Source of the DNA: Gemmatimonadota bacterium
Lineage (GTDB): Bacteria > Gemmatimonadota > Gemmatimonadetes > Longimicrobiales > Gaopeijiaceae
DNA: 47,567 nucleotides
Assembly (NCBI GenBank): GCA_021295835.1
Contig: JAGWBP010000009.1
Coordinates: forward strand, 1 to 47,567
Direction of reading: 5' to 3'
Shown: one piece after another, positions 25,335-33,247 of the stretch
How positions within the stretch are numbered: the stretch's first letter is position 1
Layout of the letters: the number at the start of each line of letters is the position of its first letter
The notes under the pieces: model-generated
Database searches by the model: none
Seen by the model: only the letters and a program-made list of their open reading frames with translations
What the model was told of the DNA's origin: nothing
Translations under genes and position numbers: made by a program

Positions 25335-25903
25335 TCACCGTCGTCGGAATCGTGCTCTTCACACTCCTGGGAGCCACCGCCCTGGCGCTGGTCCGGGTGC
25401 GAAACCTCTTCGCGGTCGTGATGCTGGCCGGGGTCTACTCCCTACTCTCGGCCGGGCTCTTCACCGTGATGGATGCCGTGGATGTGGCCTTCACCGAGGC
25501 GGCGGTCGGCGCTGGCATCTCGACGGTGCTCTTTCTAGGGGCACTGGCCCTCGTCGGTCACAGAGAGGCTCAACCAAGCCATCGTCCCATCCTGCCGCTC
25601 GCCGTGGTGGCCGTCACGGGAGCGACGCTTGTGTACGGAACGATGGATCTTCCGGGCTTTGGAGATCCCGCCAACCCGGTGCACCACCATGTGGCCGACC
25701 ACTACCTCGAGGAGAGCTCGCGGGAGATCGGCATTCCCAACGTCGTCACCTCGGTGCTGGCATCCTATCGGGGCTACGACACGATGGGCGAGACGACCGT
25801 GGTCTTCGCCGCCGCGGTGGGAGTGATGCTGCTCCTGGCCGGCAGAAGAAGAAAACCCGCGCCGGAACCGGACGAGGCTCCTGCCGCGGCGGCGGATCGA
25901 TGA
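25331..25903 (+). CDS. MrpA C-terminal-like subunit (DUF4040/MbhD plus MbhE-like)
   Basis: 190 residues from GTG 25331 (GTGA overlap with mrpG). The first 90 residues form a DUF4040 domain: VVMLAGVYSLLSAGLFTVMDAVDVAFTEAAVGAGISTVLFL, where the acidic DVAFTEAAVG motif is diagnostic. The second half has a periplasmic loop with GDPANPVHHHVADHYLEES and ends NVVTSVLASYRGYDTMGETTVVFAAAVGVMLLL, the MbhE-like part. In canonical Mrp systems these parts are the C-terminus of MrpA or fused to MrpB. Here they form a separate protein and no full MrpA is present. Confidence 0.88.
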   Translation: MITVVGIVLFTLLGATALALVRVRNLFAVVMLAGVYSLLSAGLFTVMDAVDVAFTEAAVGAGISTVLFLGALALVGHREAQPSHRPILPLAVVAVTGATLVYGTMDLPGFGDPANPVHHHVADHYLEESSREIGIPNVVTSVLASYRGYDTMGETTVVFAAAVGVMLLLAGRRRKPAPEPDEAPAAAADR

Positions 25904-26325
25904 GGGACGACTTCATCGTGCGCGTCGGCGCCCGAATCGTGACGCCGTTCATTGTGACCTTCGCCCTCTACGTGCACTTCCACGGCGACTTTGGTCCGGG
26001 GGGTGGCTTTCAGGCTGGCGTCATACTGGCGGCGGCCTTCGCCCTGCTGGCGCTCGTGTACGGACTGGAAGCGGTGCAGCGGGTATTGCCGCCCTGGTTC
26101 GTGCGCGGTTGCGCCGCGCTCGGTGTGCTGATCTTTGCGGGCGTGGGCGTCGTGACCATGCTCCTGGGCCACAGCTACCTCGGGTACAACGCGCTCGCGC
26201 ACGATCCGAAACACGGCCAGCACTACGGCATCCTGCTCGTCGAGCTCGGAGTCCTGGTGACGGTCTTCGGGGTGATGACGACGATCTTCTACCTCTTCGC
26301 TGGACGCGCTGGGAGGGGCGAGTGA
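25900..26325 (+). CDS. mrpB: Mrp antiporter subunit B
   Basis: 141 residues from ATG 25900, overlapping the previous stop (ATGA). Four helices are visible. The MnhB domain signature TPFIVTFALYVHFHGDFGPGGGFQAGVILAAAFALLALVYG is complete, including the H-G-x-x-x-P-G-G-G-F-Q-x-G motif. It continues with GLEAVQRVLPP and ends in YGILLVELGVLVTVFGVMTTIFYLFAGR. It bridges subunits in the Mrp complex. A GGGAGGGG at its 3' end serves as the ribosome site for mrpC. Confidence 0.95.
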   Translation: MRDDFIVRVGARIVTPFIVTFALYVHFHGDFGPGGGFQAGVILAAAFALLALVYGLEAVQRVLPPWFVRGCAALGVLIFAGVGVVTMLLGHSYLGYNALAHDPKHGQHYGILLVELGVLVTVFGVMTTIFYLFAGRAGRGE

Positions 26326-26819
26326 TGATCGACCTGTTCGTGTCGCACTACAACTACTGGGTCGTCATTCTGCTGATGATGGTGGGCTTCTACACTCTCA
26401 TTTCTCGTGGCAATCTCGTCAAGAAAATCGTTGGACTGAATGTATTTCAGACATCTGTATTCATGTTGTATATTAGCATGGGGAGAATCAAGGGGGGAAC
26501 TCCCCCGATTCTTGTTGACGGGGGTTGCGGGCACGGGACGGGGGCGGAGGGGGCGATCTACTCCAACCCGCTGCCGCATGTCCTCATCCTGACGGCGATC
26601 GTGGTTGGCATCGCGGTCACCTCCGTGGGTCTCGCGCTGGCCGTCCGCGTCAAGGAGGCCTACGGGACGATGGAGGAGGACGAAATCAACCGGATCGAGG
26701 CGGAGATGGAGGAGGCGGAGTGGAGGCGGGGCCGGGGGGAATTAATCCACGAATTCCTGGGAAAATTCCCCACCCGGCGAGCGCTCTCCGCTCCCAGGGG
26801 CGCTGAGGCCGACGCCTGA
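26325..26819 (+). CDS. mrpC: Mrp antiporter subunit C
   Basis: 164 residues from ATG 26325, sharing one base with the mrpB TGA; GTG 26322 is an alternative. It is a NuoK-like subunit with three helices (VVILLMMVGFYTLISRGNLVKK, IVGLNVFQTSVFMLYISMG, HVLILTAIVVGIAVTSVGLALAV). The conserved NLVKKIVGLNVFQTSVFMLY block and ALTDPLPQ-equivalent (IYSNPLPHVLILTAIVVG) are present. The C-terminal tail (about 50 residues, rich in Glu/Arg) is longer than usual. The middle of the gene (about 26400-26480) is conspicuously A/T-rich at the conserved helix. Confidence 0.94.
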   Translation: MIDLFVSHYNYWVVILLMMVGFYTLISRGNLVKKIVGLNVFQTSVFMLYISMGRIKGGTPPILVDGGCGHGTGAEGAIYSNPLPHVLILTAIVVGIAVTSVGLALAVRVKEAYGTMEEDEINRIEAEMEEAEWRRGRGELIHEFLGKFPTRRALSAPRGAEADA

Positions 26820-28297
26820 TGTCCGCCCACCTCCCGGTGCTCCAGGTCTTGGTGCCGCTATTGGCGGCCCCCGTCTGCGCTCTCCTCCGCAGCGCGCGGG
26901 CCGCAGCGGCACTGGCGGTGCTGGCGAGCTGGACGACGCTGGCGGTGGCGCTCGCCCTACTCGGCGAGGTCAAGTCGGCCGGAGTCGTCTCGTACGCCAT
27001 CGGGGGCTGGGTCCCGCCGATCGGAATCGAGTACCGGGTCGACATGGTCAATGCCTGGGTGCTCGTCATCGTGGGCACGATCGCTTCGGTTGTGTCGCCG
27101 TACATGGTCGTGAGCGTGAGTAGCGAGGTGGAGCGGCGGCGCATCCCCCTCTTCTACGCCGCCTACCTCCTCTGCCTGACCGGACTGCTGGGCATCGCCG
27201 TCACCGGAGATGTCTTCAACGTCTTCGTCTTCCTGGAGATATCGTCGCTCTCGGCCTACGCGCTGATCGCGATGGGGACTAGGCGTCGCGCCCTCACGGC
27301 GGCCTTTCGGTACCTCGTCATGGGATCGGTGGGGGCCACCTTCATCGTGATCGGGATCGGGCTCCTGTACGTAATGACCGGGTCGCTGAACATGGCGGAC
27401 TTGGCGGTGCTGCTCCCAGAGGTGTGGGACTCGCGCACGGTCAAGGTTGCCTACGGGTTCCTAGGCGTGGGGTTCTGCCTCAAGCTGGCCCTCTTCCCGC
27501 TGCACCTTTGGCTTCCCAACGCCTACGCCTACGCCCCCTCGGCGGTCACGGCATTCATGGCGTCGACGGCCACCAAGGTCGCGGTCTACATGCTGCTCCG
27601 GTTCTTCCTGACGATCTTCGGAGCGCCCTTCTCATTCGGCACCATGGCTCTCGACCGGCTGCTGCTGCCGCTGGCGCTGGTGGCGATCGTGAGCATGTCG
27701 ATGGTCGCGGTCCTCCAGGTGGATGTGAAGCGCCTGCTGGCTTACTCGTCGGTGGCGCAGATCGGATATGTCGTCCTAGGGCTCTCGCTCGCGTCGGTGA
27801 CCGGGCTGACGGCCACGCTGCTGCACCTCTTCAACCACGCGCTCATGAAGGGGGCGCTTTTCATGGCGATGGGGTGCGTGGTCTACCGGATCGGGTCGGT
27901 CCACATTGACGCGATGGCCGGGCTGGGGAGGAGGATGCCGTGGACGATGGCGGCCTTCGTGGTCGGTGGCCTGAGCCTCGTGGGGGTGCCGCTCACGGTG
28001 GGCTTCGTGAGCAAGTGGTATCTGATCCTAGGCGCGATCGAGCGGGGCTGGTGGCCGGTAGCGGTCGTCGTGCTGCTCGCCTCGCTGCTGGCGCTGGTGT
28101 ACGTGTGGCGGGTCGTGGAGACCGCGTACATGCGCCCCTACGAGGGTGACGGGCGCGCGGTGGAGGCCCCCCCGGGGCTGCTGCTGCCGACATGGGTGCT
28201 CGCCGCCGCCAGCATCTACTTCGGGGTGTTCGCCAAGTCCACCGTGGCGACCGCCGAGCAGGCGGCGAGAGTGCTGATGTCGGGGGTCGGATCATGA
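26819..28297 (+). CDS. mrpD: Mrp antiporter subunit D (proton-translocating)
   Basis: 492 residues from ATG 26819 (TGATG overlap with mrpC). A 14-helix NuoN/MrpD-type subunit. Key charged positions are visible: Glu in NVFVFLEISSLSAYAL (TM5), Lys in GFCLKLALFPLHLWLPNAY (TM7), and Lys in FNHALMKGALFMAMG (TM12 region). The discontinuous helix signature PLTVGFVSKWYL is present. It belongs to the antiporter-like family shared with complex I. It is the first of three such subunits in this operon and is the one most like canonical MrpD. Confidence 0.95.
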   Translation: MSAHLPVLQVLVPLLAAPVCALLRSARAAAALAVLASWTTLAVALALLGEVKSAGVVSYAIGGWVPPIGIEYRVDMVNAWVLVIVGTIASVVSPYMVVSVSSEVERRRIPLFYAAYLLCLTGLLGIAVTGDVFNVFVFLEISSLSAYALIAMGTRRRALTAAFRYLVMGSVGATFIVIGIGLLYVMTGSLNMADLAVLLPEVWDSRTVKVAYGFLGVGFCLKLALFPLHLWLPNAYAYAPSAVTAFMASTATKVAVYMLLRFFLTIFGAPFSFGTMALDRLLLPLALVAIVSMSMVAVLQVDVKRLLAYSSVAQIGYVVLGLSLASVTGLTATLLHLFNHALMKGALFMAMGCVVYRIGSVHIDAMAGLGRRMPWTMAAFVVGGLSLVGVPLTVGFVSKWYLILGAIERGWWPVAVVVLLASLLALVYVWRVVETAYMRPYEGDGRAVEAPPGLLLPTWVLAAASIYFGVFAKSTVATAEQAARVLMSGVGS

Positions 28298-28310
28298 GCG
28301 GAGGCATCGG

Positions 28311-29801
28311 TTGACCTCCGGGGCGCTGCTCGGGTTCACGCTGCTGGCGCCGCTCGCCGGAGCGGCGGCGATCGCCCTGCTGCGGGCGAGACCGAACGCT
28401 CGGGAGACTGCGAGCCTTGTCGCGAGCGGGACGCTCTTCGTGATCGTGCTGCAAGTCTACCTAGCGGTGAGCGGCGGAAACCGGCCCGAGCTGGCGCTCG
28501 CCGAGCCGATCCCGGGGATTTCCATCACGCTCGAGGCCGAGCCGCTCGGCGTCCTCTTCGCGCTGGTCGCGTCGTTCCTATGGATCGTCACGACCATGTA
28601 CTCGATCGGGTACATGCGGGGTCACCGCGAGAGCAACCAGACGCGCTTCTATCTCTTCTTCGCCTTCGCGATCGCCTCGGCGATGGGAGTCGCCTTCGCC
28701 GGCAACCTATTCACCCTCTTCGTCTTCTACGAGCTGCTCTCGCTCACGACCTTCCCGCTGGTAACGCATGCGGGCACGGCCAAGGCGAGGCGGGCGGGGC
28801 GGGTGTACCTGGGCATACTCCTCACCACGTCGATCGGTCTGCTGCTGCTTGCCATAGCGTGGACCTACGCCATCACGGGCACGCTGGACTTTCGGGAAGG
28901 GGGAATTCTCGAGGGCCGGGCGGCGGGGGCGGTCGTACCCGTGCTGTTGGGGCTCTACGTCTTCGGCATCGGCAAGGCGGCGGTGATGCCTCTGCACCGC
29001 TGGCTTCCAGCAGCCATGGTCGCGCCCACGCCCGTCAGCGCGCTCCTGCACGCGGTGGCGGTCGTCAAGGCGGGGGTCTTCGCGGTTCTCAAGGTGACGG
29101 TCTACGTCTTCGGGATCGACTTCCTGGCCGAGGCTGGGGCGTCGGCATGGCTGACCTGGGTGGCTGCGGCGACGATCATCCTGGGCTCGCTGGTGGCCTT
29201 GACCAAGGACAACCTGAAGGCGCGCCTGGCGTACTCCACGGTAAGCCAACTGTCGTACGTCGTGTTGGGGGCGATGCTCGCCAGCAGTCTCGGTGTCGGC
29301 GGCGGCGGGATGCACATAGTCACGCACGCATTCGGGAAGATCACGCTGTTCTTTTGTGCCGGCGCGATCTACGTGGTCGCCCACAAGACCGAGGTCTCAC
29401 AGATGCGGGGCCTGGGGCGCACCATGCCCGTGACAATGACCGCGTTCCTGATAGGTGCACTGAGCGTGGTTGGTGTGCCTCCGCTCGCGGGGAGCATCAG
29501 CAAGTGGTACCTGCTCGGAGCCACGCTTGACGCCGGGCAGATTGGGCTGGCAGCGGTCCTTGTCGTCAGCACCTTGCTAAACGTGGCCTACCTGCTCCCG
29601 ATCCCGATCCTGGCGTTCTTCTCCAAGGCGGAGGGCGAAACTGCGGATCGCGGCCCGCAGGGGGGTACGGCGATCAGCGAGGCCCCTGTGTGGTGCCTGA
29701 TCGCGCTTTCGATTGCTGCTCTGGGGTGCATCGCGCTCTTTTTCTGGGCCGATCGCGTGTACCAACTGCTACAACCAATTGCTGCGGCGGCAGGAGGTTA
29801 G
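28311..29801 (+). CDS. Second MrpD/MrpA-like antiporter subunit
   Basis: 496 residues from TTG 28311, 13 bases after mrpD, with a GGAGG about 10 bases upstream. A 14-helix complex I-type antiporter protein with Glu in LFTLFVFYELLSLTTF, Lys in GLYVFGIGKAAVMPLHRWLP, APTPVSALLHAVAVVKAGVF and the Lys of THAFGKITLFFCAGAI. The HAVAVVKAG segment resembles the NuoL/MrpA N-terminal half rather than MrpD. It may therefore stand in for the missing MrpA N-terminal domain, together with the separate DUF4040 protein at 25331-25903. This division of MrpA is inference. Confidence 0.88.
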   Translation: MTSGALLGFTLLAPLAGAAAIALLRARPNARETASLVASGTLFVIVLQVYLAVSGGNRPELALAEPIPGISITLEAEPLGVLFALVASFLWIVTTMYSIGYMRGHRESNQTRFYLFFAFAIASAMGVAFAGNLFTLFVFYELLSLTTFPLVTHAGTAKARRAGRVYLGILLTTSIGLLLLAIAWTYAITGTLDFREGGILEGRAAGAVVPVLLGLYVFGIGKAAVMPLHRWLPAAMVAPTPVSALLHAVAVVKAGVFAVLKVTVYVFGIDFLAEAGASAWLTWVAAATIILGSLVALTKDNLKARLAYSTVSQLSYVVLGAMLASSLGVGGGGMHIVTHAFGKITLFFCAGAIYVVAHKTEVSQMRGLGRTMPVTMTAFLIGALSVVGVPPLAGSISKWYLLGATLDAGQIGLAAVLVVSTLLNVAYLLPIPILAFFSKAEGETADRGPQGGTAISEAPVWCLIALSIAALGCIALFFWADRVYQLLQPIAAAAGG

Positions 29802-29805
29802 ATCG

Positions 29806-30138
29806 ATGGCAGAGCAGCACCCCGACGGCAGCCGCGATCAGGCCAGCGCCAAGTTCGTCCACGATGACAAGCCGGGCATTTTCGACAACCCGCGCAATGT
29901 GAGGCGCGTCATCTTCGGGCTCTACACGGCCTGCGCCATAGTGTTCGTTCTGGATGTCGTCAGCTGGTTTCAGGCGAGGGCGGGCGTGCCCGAACTGCGC
30001 CACCCTGACAGCAGTATGGACGGTCTCCCTGGGTTTTACGCGTTCTACGGATTCGTGGCCTGCGTGTTGTTGGTACTGGCGGCTCGTGAGATGCGCAAAG
30101 TACTGATGCGGCGCGAGGAGTACTACGATGATGAGTAG
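29806..30138 (+). CDS. Small two-helix membrane protein inside the mrp operon
   Basis: 110 residues from ATG 29806 with a strong CAGGAGG ribosome site. A hydrophilic N-terminus (about 35 residues, DDKPGIFDNPRNVRR) is followed by helix VIFGLYTACAIVFVLDVVSWF (about 36-56), a loop with GVPELRHPDSSMDGLPG and helix YAFYGFVACVLLVLAAREM (about 78-95). The tail is charged (RKVLMRREEYYDDE). I do not recognise a named family. Similar short proteins accompany some divergent Mrp/complex-I-like antiporter subunits. It overlaps the next gene by 11 bases. Base composition is less G/C-rich at third positions than in the preceding mrp genes. Confidence 0.8.
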   Translation: MAEQHPDGSRDQASAKFVHDDKPGIFDNPRNVRRVIFGLYTACAIVFVLDVVSWFQARAGVPELRHPDSSMDGLPGFYAFYGFVACVLLVLAAREMRKVLMRREEYYDDE

Positions 30139-31822
30139 TATGCCTCCAGCCGCGGTCATGATCCTGGGGGCCGTGCTGGTGCCGTTCCTGCGCGGCCGAC
30201 TTCGGACGGCGTACGTCTTGGCACTGCCGCTCGCGGGCTTGGCCCTGGTCCTGTCCATGGGGGACACCGAGTTCGGCCGCACCACGTTGTTCGGGCACGA
30301 ACTGACGCTCGTGAGAATTGACGGGCTGAGTCGTTTATTTGGATGGCTTTTCCACATTGCTGCGTTCATCGGCCTAGTGTTCGCTCTGCGTTCGCCCAGC
30401 CGCATCGAGCGGCCGGCGGCTCTGGTGTACGCCGGTGCAGCGGTGGGTGCGGTTCAGGCGGGCGACCTCGTCACGCTGTTTGTTTTCTGGGAAATCCTGG
30501 CGGTGAGCTCGGTCTTTTTGGTTTGGGCACGTAGGGGAGAGCGTTCGTTCAGGGCGGGGATGCGCTACCTGATCGTGCAGATCGGCTCCGGGGCTCTGCT
30601 CCTTGCTGGGATTCTAGTCTACGCCAATGCCACCGGTTCGGTCGCCTTCGGGGATATCGGACTGGATTCGCCGGGCGGGCTCGTCATCATGCTCGCGTTC
30701 GGGGTCAAGGCCGCGTTCCCAATGTTGCACACGTGGCTGACCGACGCGTACCCGGAATCGACCTACAGCGGGGCCGTGTTCCTCAGTGCCTTTACGACCA
30801 AGGTCGCAGTATACGCTCTGGCGCGCGGGTTTGCCGGAGAAGCGGCACTCGTTTGGATAGGCGCGGCAATGACATCCTTTCCGATCTTCTACGCGGTGAT
30901 CGAGAACGATCTTCGTCGGGTCCTCGGCTACAGCATGATCAACCAGCTCGGCTTCATGGTGTGCGGCATCGGAATTGGCACGGAACTGGCCGTGAACGGG
31001 GCAGTGGCCCACGCCTTCAACGACGTGCTCTTCAAGGGACTGCTCTTCATGTCGATGGGTGCGGTTCTCTACCGGACGGGGAACATCAACGGGAGCGACC
31101 TGGGCGGACTTTACAAGTCGATGCCCAAGACCGCCGGGCTCTGCATGGTTGGGGCCGCCTCGATCTCGGCGTTTCCGCGGTTTTGCGGGTTTGTGAGCAA
31201 GTCGCTTGTCATGGGAGCCGCCCTGTACGAGGGCTACAACGTAGTGTGGCTGATGCTGCTCTTCGCGTCGGCGGGTGTGTTCCACCATGCCGGGATCAAG
31301 ATTCCGTTCTTTGCGTTCTTCGCGCACGACTCGGGGATTCGAGTCAAAGAAGCCCCGAACAGCATGTTGATTGCCATGACGGTTGCCGCGGTACTCAGCA
31401 TGGTCAACGGGGTTTGGCCGACTCTGTTTCTTTATCCCAATCTGCCGTATGAGGTTACGTACCAACCGTTTACGTCGGCTCACACAATAGGTCAGTTGCA
31501 GATTCTGTTTTTTTCCGCGCTTGCGTTTTGTGGTCTGAAGCTCACGGGGTTGTATCCGCCGGAGCTCCGGTCAGTGAACTTGGATATCGACTGGATTGTT
31601 CGGCGGCCCCTGAACCGCTTGGCCCTCGCGCTGGGGCGGACGGGAAAGACCATGGACGTCCAGTTGCGCACAGCCGCAGATGGGTTGGTCCGCCGCACGC
31701 TGCGGCGCGCATTTGTGGCGCACGGTCCGCGGGGTGTGCTGGCGCGGAGCTGGCCTGCAGGGAGCACCGTGCTCTGGGTTGCGACCCTGCTCGCCGCCTT
31801 CCTGCTGATCCAGTTCCTGTAG
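30128..31822 (+). CDS. Third complex I-type (MrpD-like) antiporter subunit
   Basis: 564 residues from ATG 30128. A multi-helix proton-antiporter-family protein with Glu in LVTLFVFWEILAVSSVF, Lys in IMLAFGVKAAFPMLHTWLTDAYPE, AFTTKVAVYALARGF, NDLRRVLGYSMINQLGFM and AFNDVLFKGLLFMSMGAVLYRTG. The usual SGFVSKW motif reads RFCGFVSKS. A 70-residue extension beyond the usual core has amphipathic segments (DWIVRRPLNRLALALGR) before a last helix (VLWVATLLAAFLLIQFL). Codon use is visibly more T/A-rich than in the first eight mrp genes, suggesting that this gene and the 110-residue protein before it have a different history. Confidence 0.86.
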   Translation: MMSSMPPAAVMILGAVLVPFLRGRLRTAYVLALPLAGLALVLSMGDTEFGRTTLFGHELTLVRIDGLSRLFGWLFHIAAFIGLVFALRSPSRIERPAALVYAGAAVGAVQAGDLVTLFVFWEILAVSSVFLVWARRGERSFRAGMRYLIVQIGSGALLLAGILVYANATGSVAFGDIGLDSPGGLVIMLAFGVKAAFPMLHTWLTDAYPESTYSGAVFLSAFTTKVAVYALARGFAGEAALVWIGAAMTSFPIFYAVIENDLRRVLGYSMINQLGFMVCGIGIGTELAVNGAVAHAFNDVLFKGLLFMSMGAVLYRTGNINGSDLGGLYKSMPKTAGLCMVGAASISAFPRFCGFVSKSLVMGAALYEGYNVVWLMLLFASAGVFHHAGIKIPFFAFFAHDSGIRVKEAPNSMLIAMTVAAVLSMVNGVWPTLFLYPNLPYEVTYQPFTSAHTIGQLQILFFSALAFCGLKLTGLYPPELRSVNLDIDWIVRRPLNRLALALGRTGKTMDVQLRTAADGLVRRTLRRAFVAHGPRGVLARSWPAGSTVLWVATLLAAFLLIQFL

Positions 31823-31841
31823 GCACGCGCGCAGCCGTGCC
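31822..31841 (+). terminator. Putative hairpin at the end of the mrp operon
   Basis: GGCACG (31822-31827) pairs with CGTGCC (31836-31841) around an 8-base loop. It begins at the last base of the final mrp stop codon. There is no T-run, so factor-independent termination is doubtful; a protective 3' hairpin is equally likely. Confidence 0.35.
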
Positions 31842-31857
31842 GGTGGCAGGTGGCAGC

Positions 31858-32093
31858 CCGTGGATTGGCTCGCTTGAGCACTGGGAGCGGCGAAGCGCTC
31901 CGCTGGCAAGGGGTGACGGAGGCCTGGTAGCTGCGCGCCAGCCCGAGGAGGAGCGCAGAGCGAAGCTCGGGTACGAGGAGTGTAAGCTATGAATTACACA
32001 TTGTAGAGTATGGATTACATTATGGACAGGCGAACGAGGAGGTCCAGCGGGGATGCAGCGCCAATCGAATTTAGTGGGAGGTTTGTCCACGGG
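31858..32093 (+). repeat. Dispersed palindromic element, copy B, interrupted
   Basis: The left half (31858-31919) and right half (32031-32093) together match copy A at 21362. The outer ends GCCCGTGGA and TCCACGGGC are perfect 9-base inverted repeats. The halves are separated by about 110 bases not present in copy A. That segment contains a CCCGAG/CTCGGG hairpin (about 31942-31971), a five-codon ORF (31989-32006) and an imperfect 21-base tandem duplication (31988-32028). Short similar sequences (GACGGAGG, ACGAGGAGG) flank the insert. The right half is translated as the N-terminus of RdgB. Confidence 0.65.
31989..32006 (+). promoter_or_regulatory. Five-codon upstream ORF before rdgB (possible leader)
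   Basis: ATG AAT TAC ACA TTG TAG (MNYTL) preceded by GAGGAG at 31975-31980 with good spacing. The stop lies three bases before the rdgB ATG at 32010, and the rdgB start region (ATG GAT TAC ATT ATG) is a near copy of it, offset by 21 bases. The better ribosome site belongs to the short ORF, so rdgB may be translated by coupling or reinitiation. It could equally be a chance product of the local duplication. Confidence 0.4.
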
Positions 32094-32765
32094 CTTCCAG
32101 AGCTGCTCCTCGCGACCCGAAGCGAGCACAAGGCCGCCGAGGCCAGGCGGGTGCTGGAGGCCGAGTGCGGCGGCTCGGTCAGGTTGGTGACGCTCGCCGA
32201 GGCGCAGGTCGAGCGACTGGCCGAGGAGGACGACCTTGAACCCTTCGCCACCTTTGAGGAGAATGCCAGCGCGAAGGCGCGCTACTACGCCCGCCGGGCG
32301 GCAATGACGGCCGTCGCGGACGACTCCGGCCTCGAGGTGGAGGCGCTGGGGTGGGCCCCCGGGGTGCGCTCCAAGCGGTTCGCTCCGCTAGGCCGATACC
32401 CCGGCCTGAGCCGTGGCGACGCCAACAACGAGCACCTGCTGGAGAGCCTCGACGCGTTTCCGCCCGCCAAGCGAGGGGCCCGCTACGTCTGCGTGGCGTG
32501 TCTGTGCGATCCGGTCGGCGAGTCGATTCGGCACTTCCGCGGGGAGGCTTACGGCAGGATCCTCGAGAAGCGACGGGGCGACGGCGGTTTCGGGTACGAT
32601 CCACTCTTCCTGGCGGATGACCAGGGGCGGAGCTACGCCGAGCTCTCGCCCTCCGAAAAGGACGCACGGAGCCACCGGGGGCGAGCGTTCAGGGCCGTGG
32701 CGAGTTTTCTCGGCAACTTGCAGCGGGCAGGAGTGCATCAATCCACGGGAGACCCGAGACCATGA
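32010..32765 (+). CDS. rdgB: RdgB/HAM1 non-canonical purine NTP pyrophosphatase
   Basis: 251 residues from ATG 32010 (or ATG 32022). It hydrolyses ITP, dITP and XTP to monophosphates, keeping deaminated purines out of nucleic acids. The recognisable domain starts at about residue 31 with LPELLLATRSEHKAAEARRVL. It contains EENASAKARYYARRAAMTAVADDSGLEVEALGWAPGVRSKRF, GGFGYDPLF and SEKDARSHRGRAF. The first 30 residues (including RRSSGDAAPIEFSGRFVHG) are unusual and are encoded by repeat copy B; no other ATG, GTG or TTG occurs in frame before the domain. Its stop overlaps the greA ATG. Confidence 0.92.
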   Translation: MDYIMDRRTRRSSGDAAPIEFSGRFVHGLPELLLATRSEHKAAEARRVLEAECGGSVRLVTLAEAQVERLAEEDDLEPFATFEENASAKARYYARRAAMTAVADDSGLEVEALGWAPGVRSKRFAPLGRYPGLSRGDANNEHLLESLDAFPPAKRGARYVCVACLCDPVGESIRHFRGEAYGRILEKRRGDGGFGYDPLFLADDQGRSYAELSPSEKDARSHRGRAFRAVASFLGNLQRAGVHQSTGDPRP

Positions 32766-33247
32766 TCGAAGACATCAAGGCGAAGATCACAGCGGAGGTG
32801 GAGGTGCTAAGCCACGAGTTGAACGTGGTGCTGCCCGGGCGCATCCGAAGGGCGGTCGAGCTAGGCGACCTGCGCGAGAACGCCGAGTACAAGTCGGCGT
32901 TGGAGCGACAACAGTTCGTGCAGGCGCGGATTGGACACCTGGCTGGGCGCATGTCCGAGATCTCGCGCATCAGCGTCGACGACCTGCCCGCCGACCGGGT
33001 GGGCTTCGGCTCGACGGTGCGCGTGCGTGATCACGCTGACCAGGCAGAGCGCGAATTCACAATCGTGGCCGGTGACTTCATTGACCTGGAGAAGGGGCAT
33101 GTCTCGGTGGAGTCGCCCATCGGGCGGGGACTCTGCGGTGCCCGCGAGGGGGAGGAGGTCGAGGTTCGGCTGCCTGCAGGTGCGCGAAGCTACACGGTGG
33201 TGAGCCTCACGACGCTGCCAGAGCAGCTGACGGGAGGCGAGGGGTAG
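32762..33247 (+). CDS. greA: Transcription elongation factor GreA
   Basis: 161 residues from ATG 32762, overlapping the rdgB TGA (ATGA). GreA inserts its coiled coil into the RNA polymerase secondary channel and stimulates cleavage of backtracked RNA. The N-terminal coiled coil carries the tip motif GDLRENAEYKSALERQ (family consensus GDLSENAEY, with the acidic pair for Mg2+). The C-terminal domain has VGFGSTVRVRD, the SVESPIGRGLCGAREGEEVEV block (family SPIGRALLGKKVGDEV) and ends in a short Gly/Glu tail. Length is normal. Confidence 0.95.
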   Translation: MIEDIKAKITAEVEVLSHELNVVLPGRIRRAVELGDLRENAEYKSALERQQFVQARIGHLAGRMSEISRISVDDLPADRVGFGSTVRVRDHADQAEREFTIVAGDFIDLEKGHVSVESPIGRGLCGAREGEEVEVRLPAGARSYTVVSLTTLPEQLTGGEG

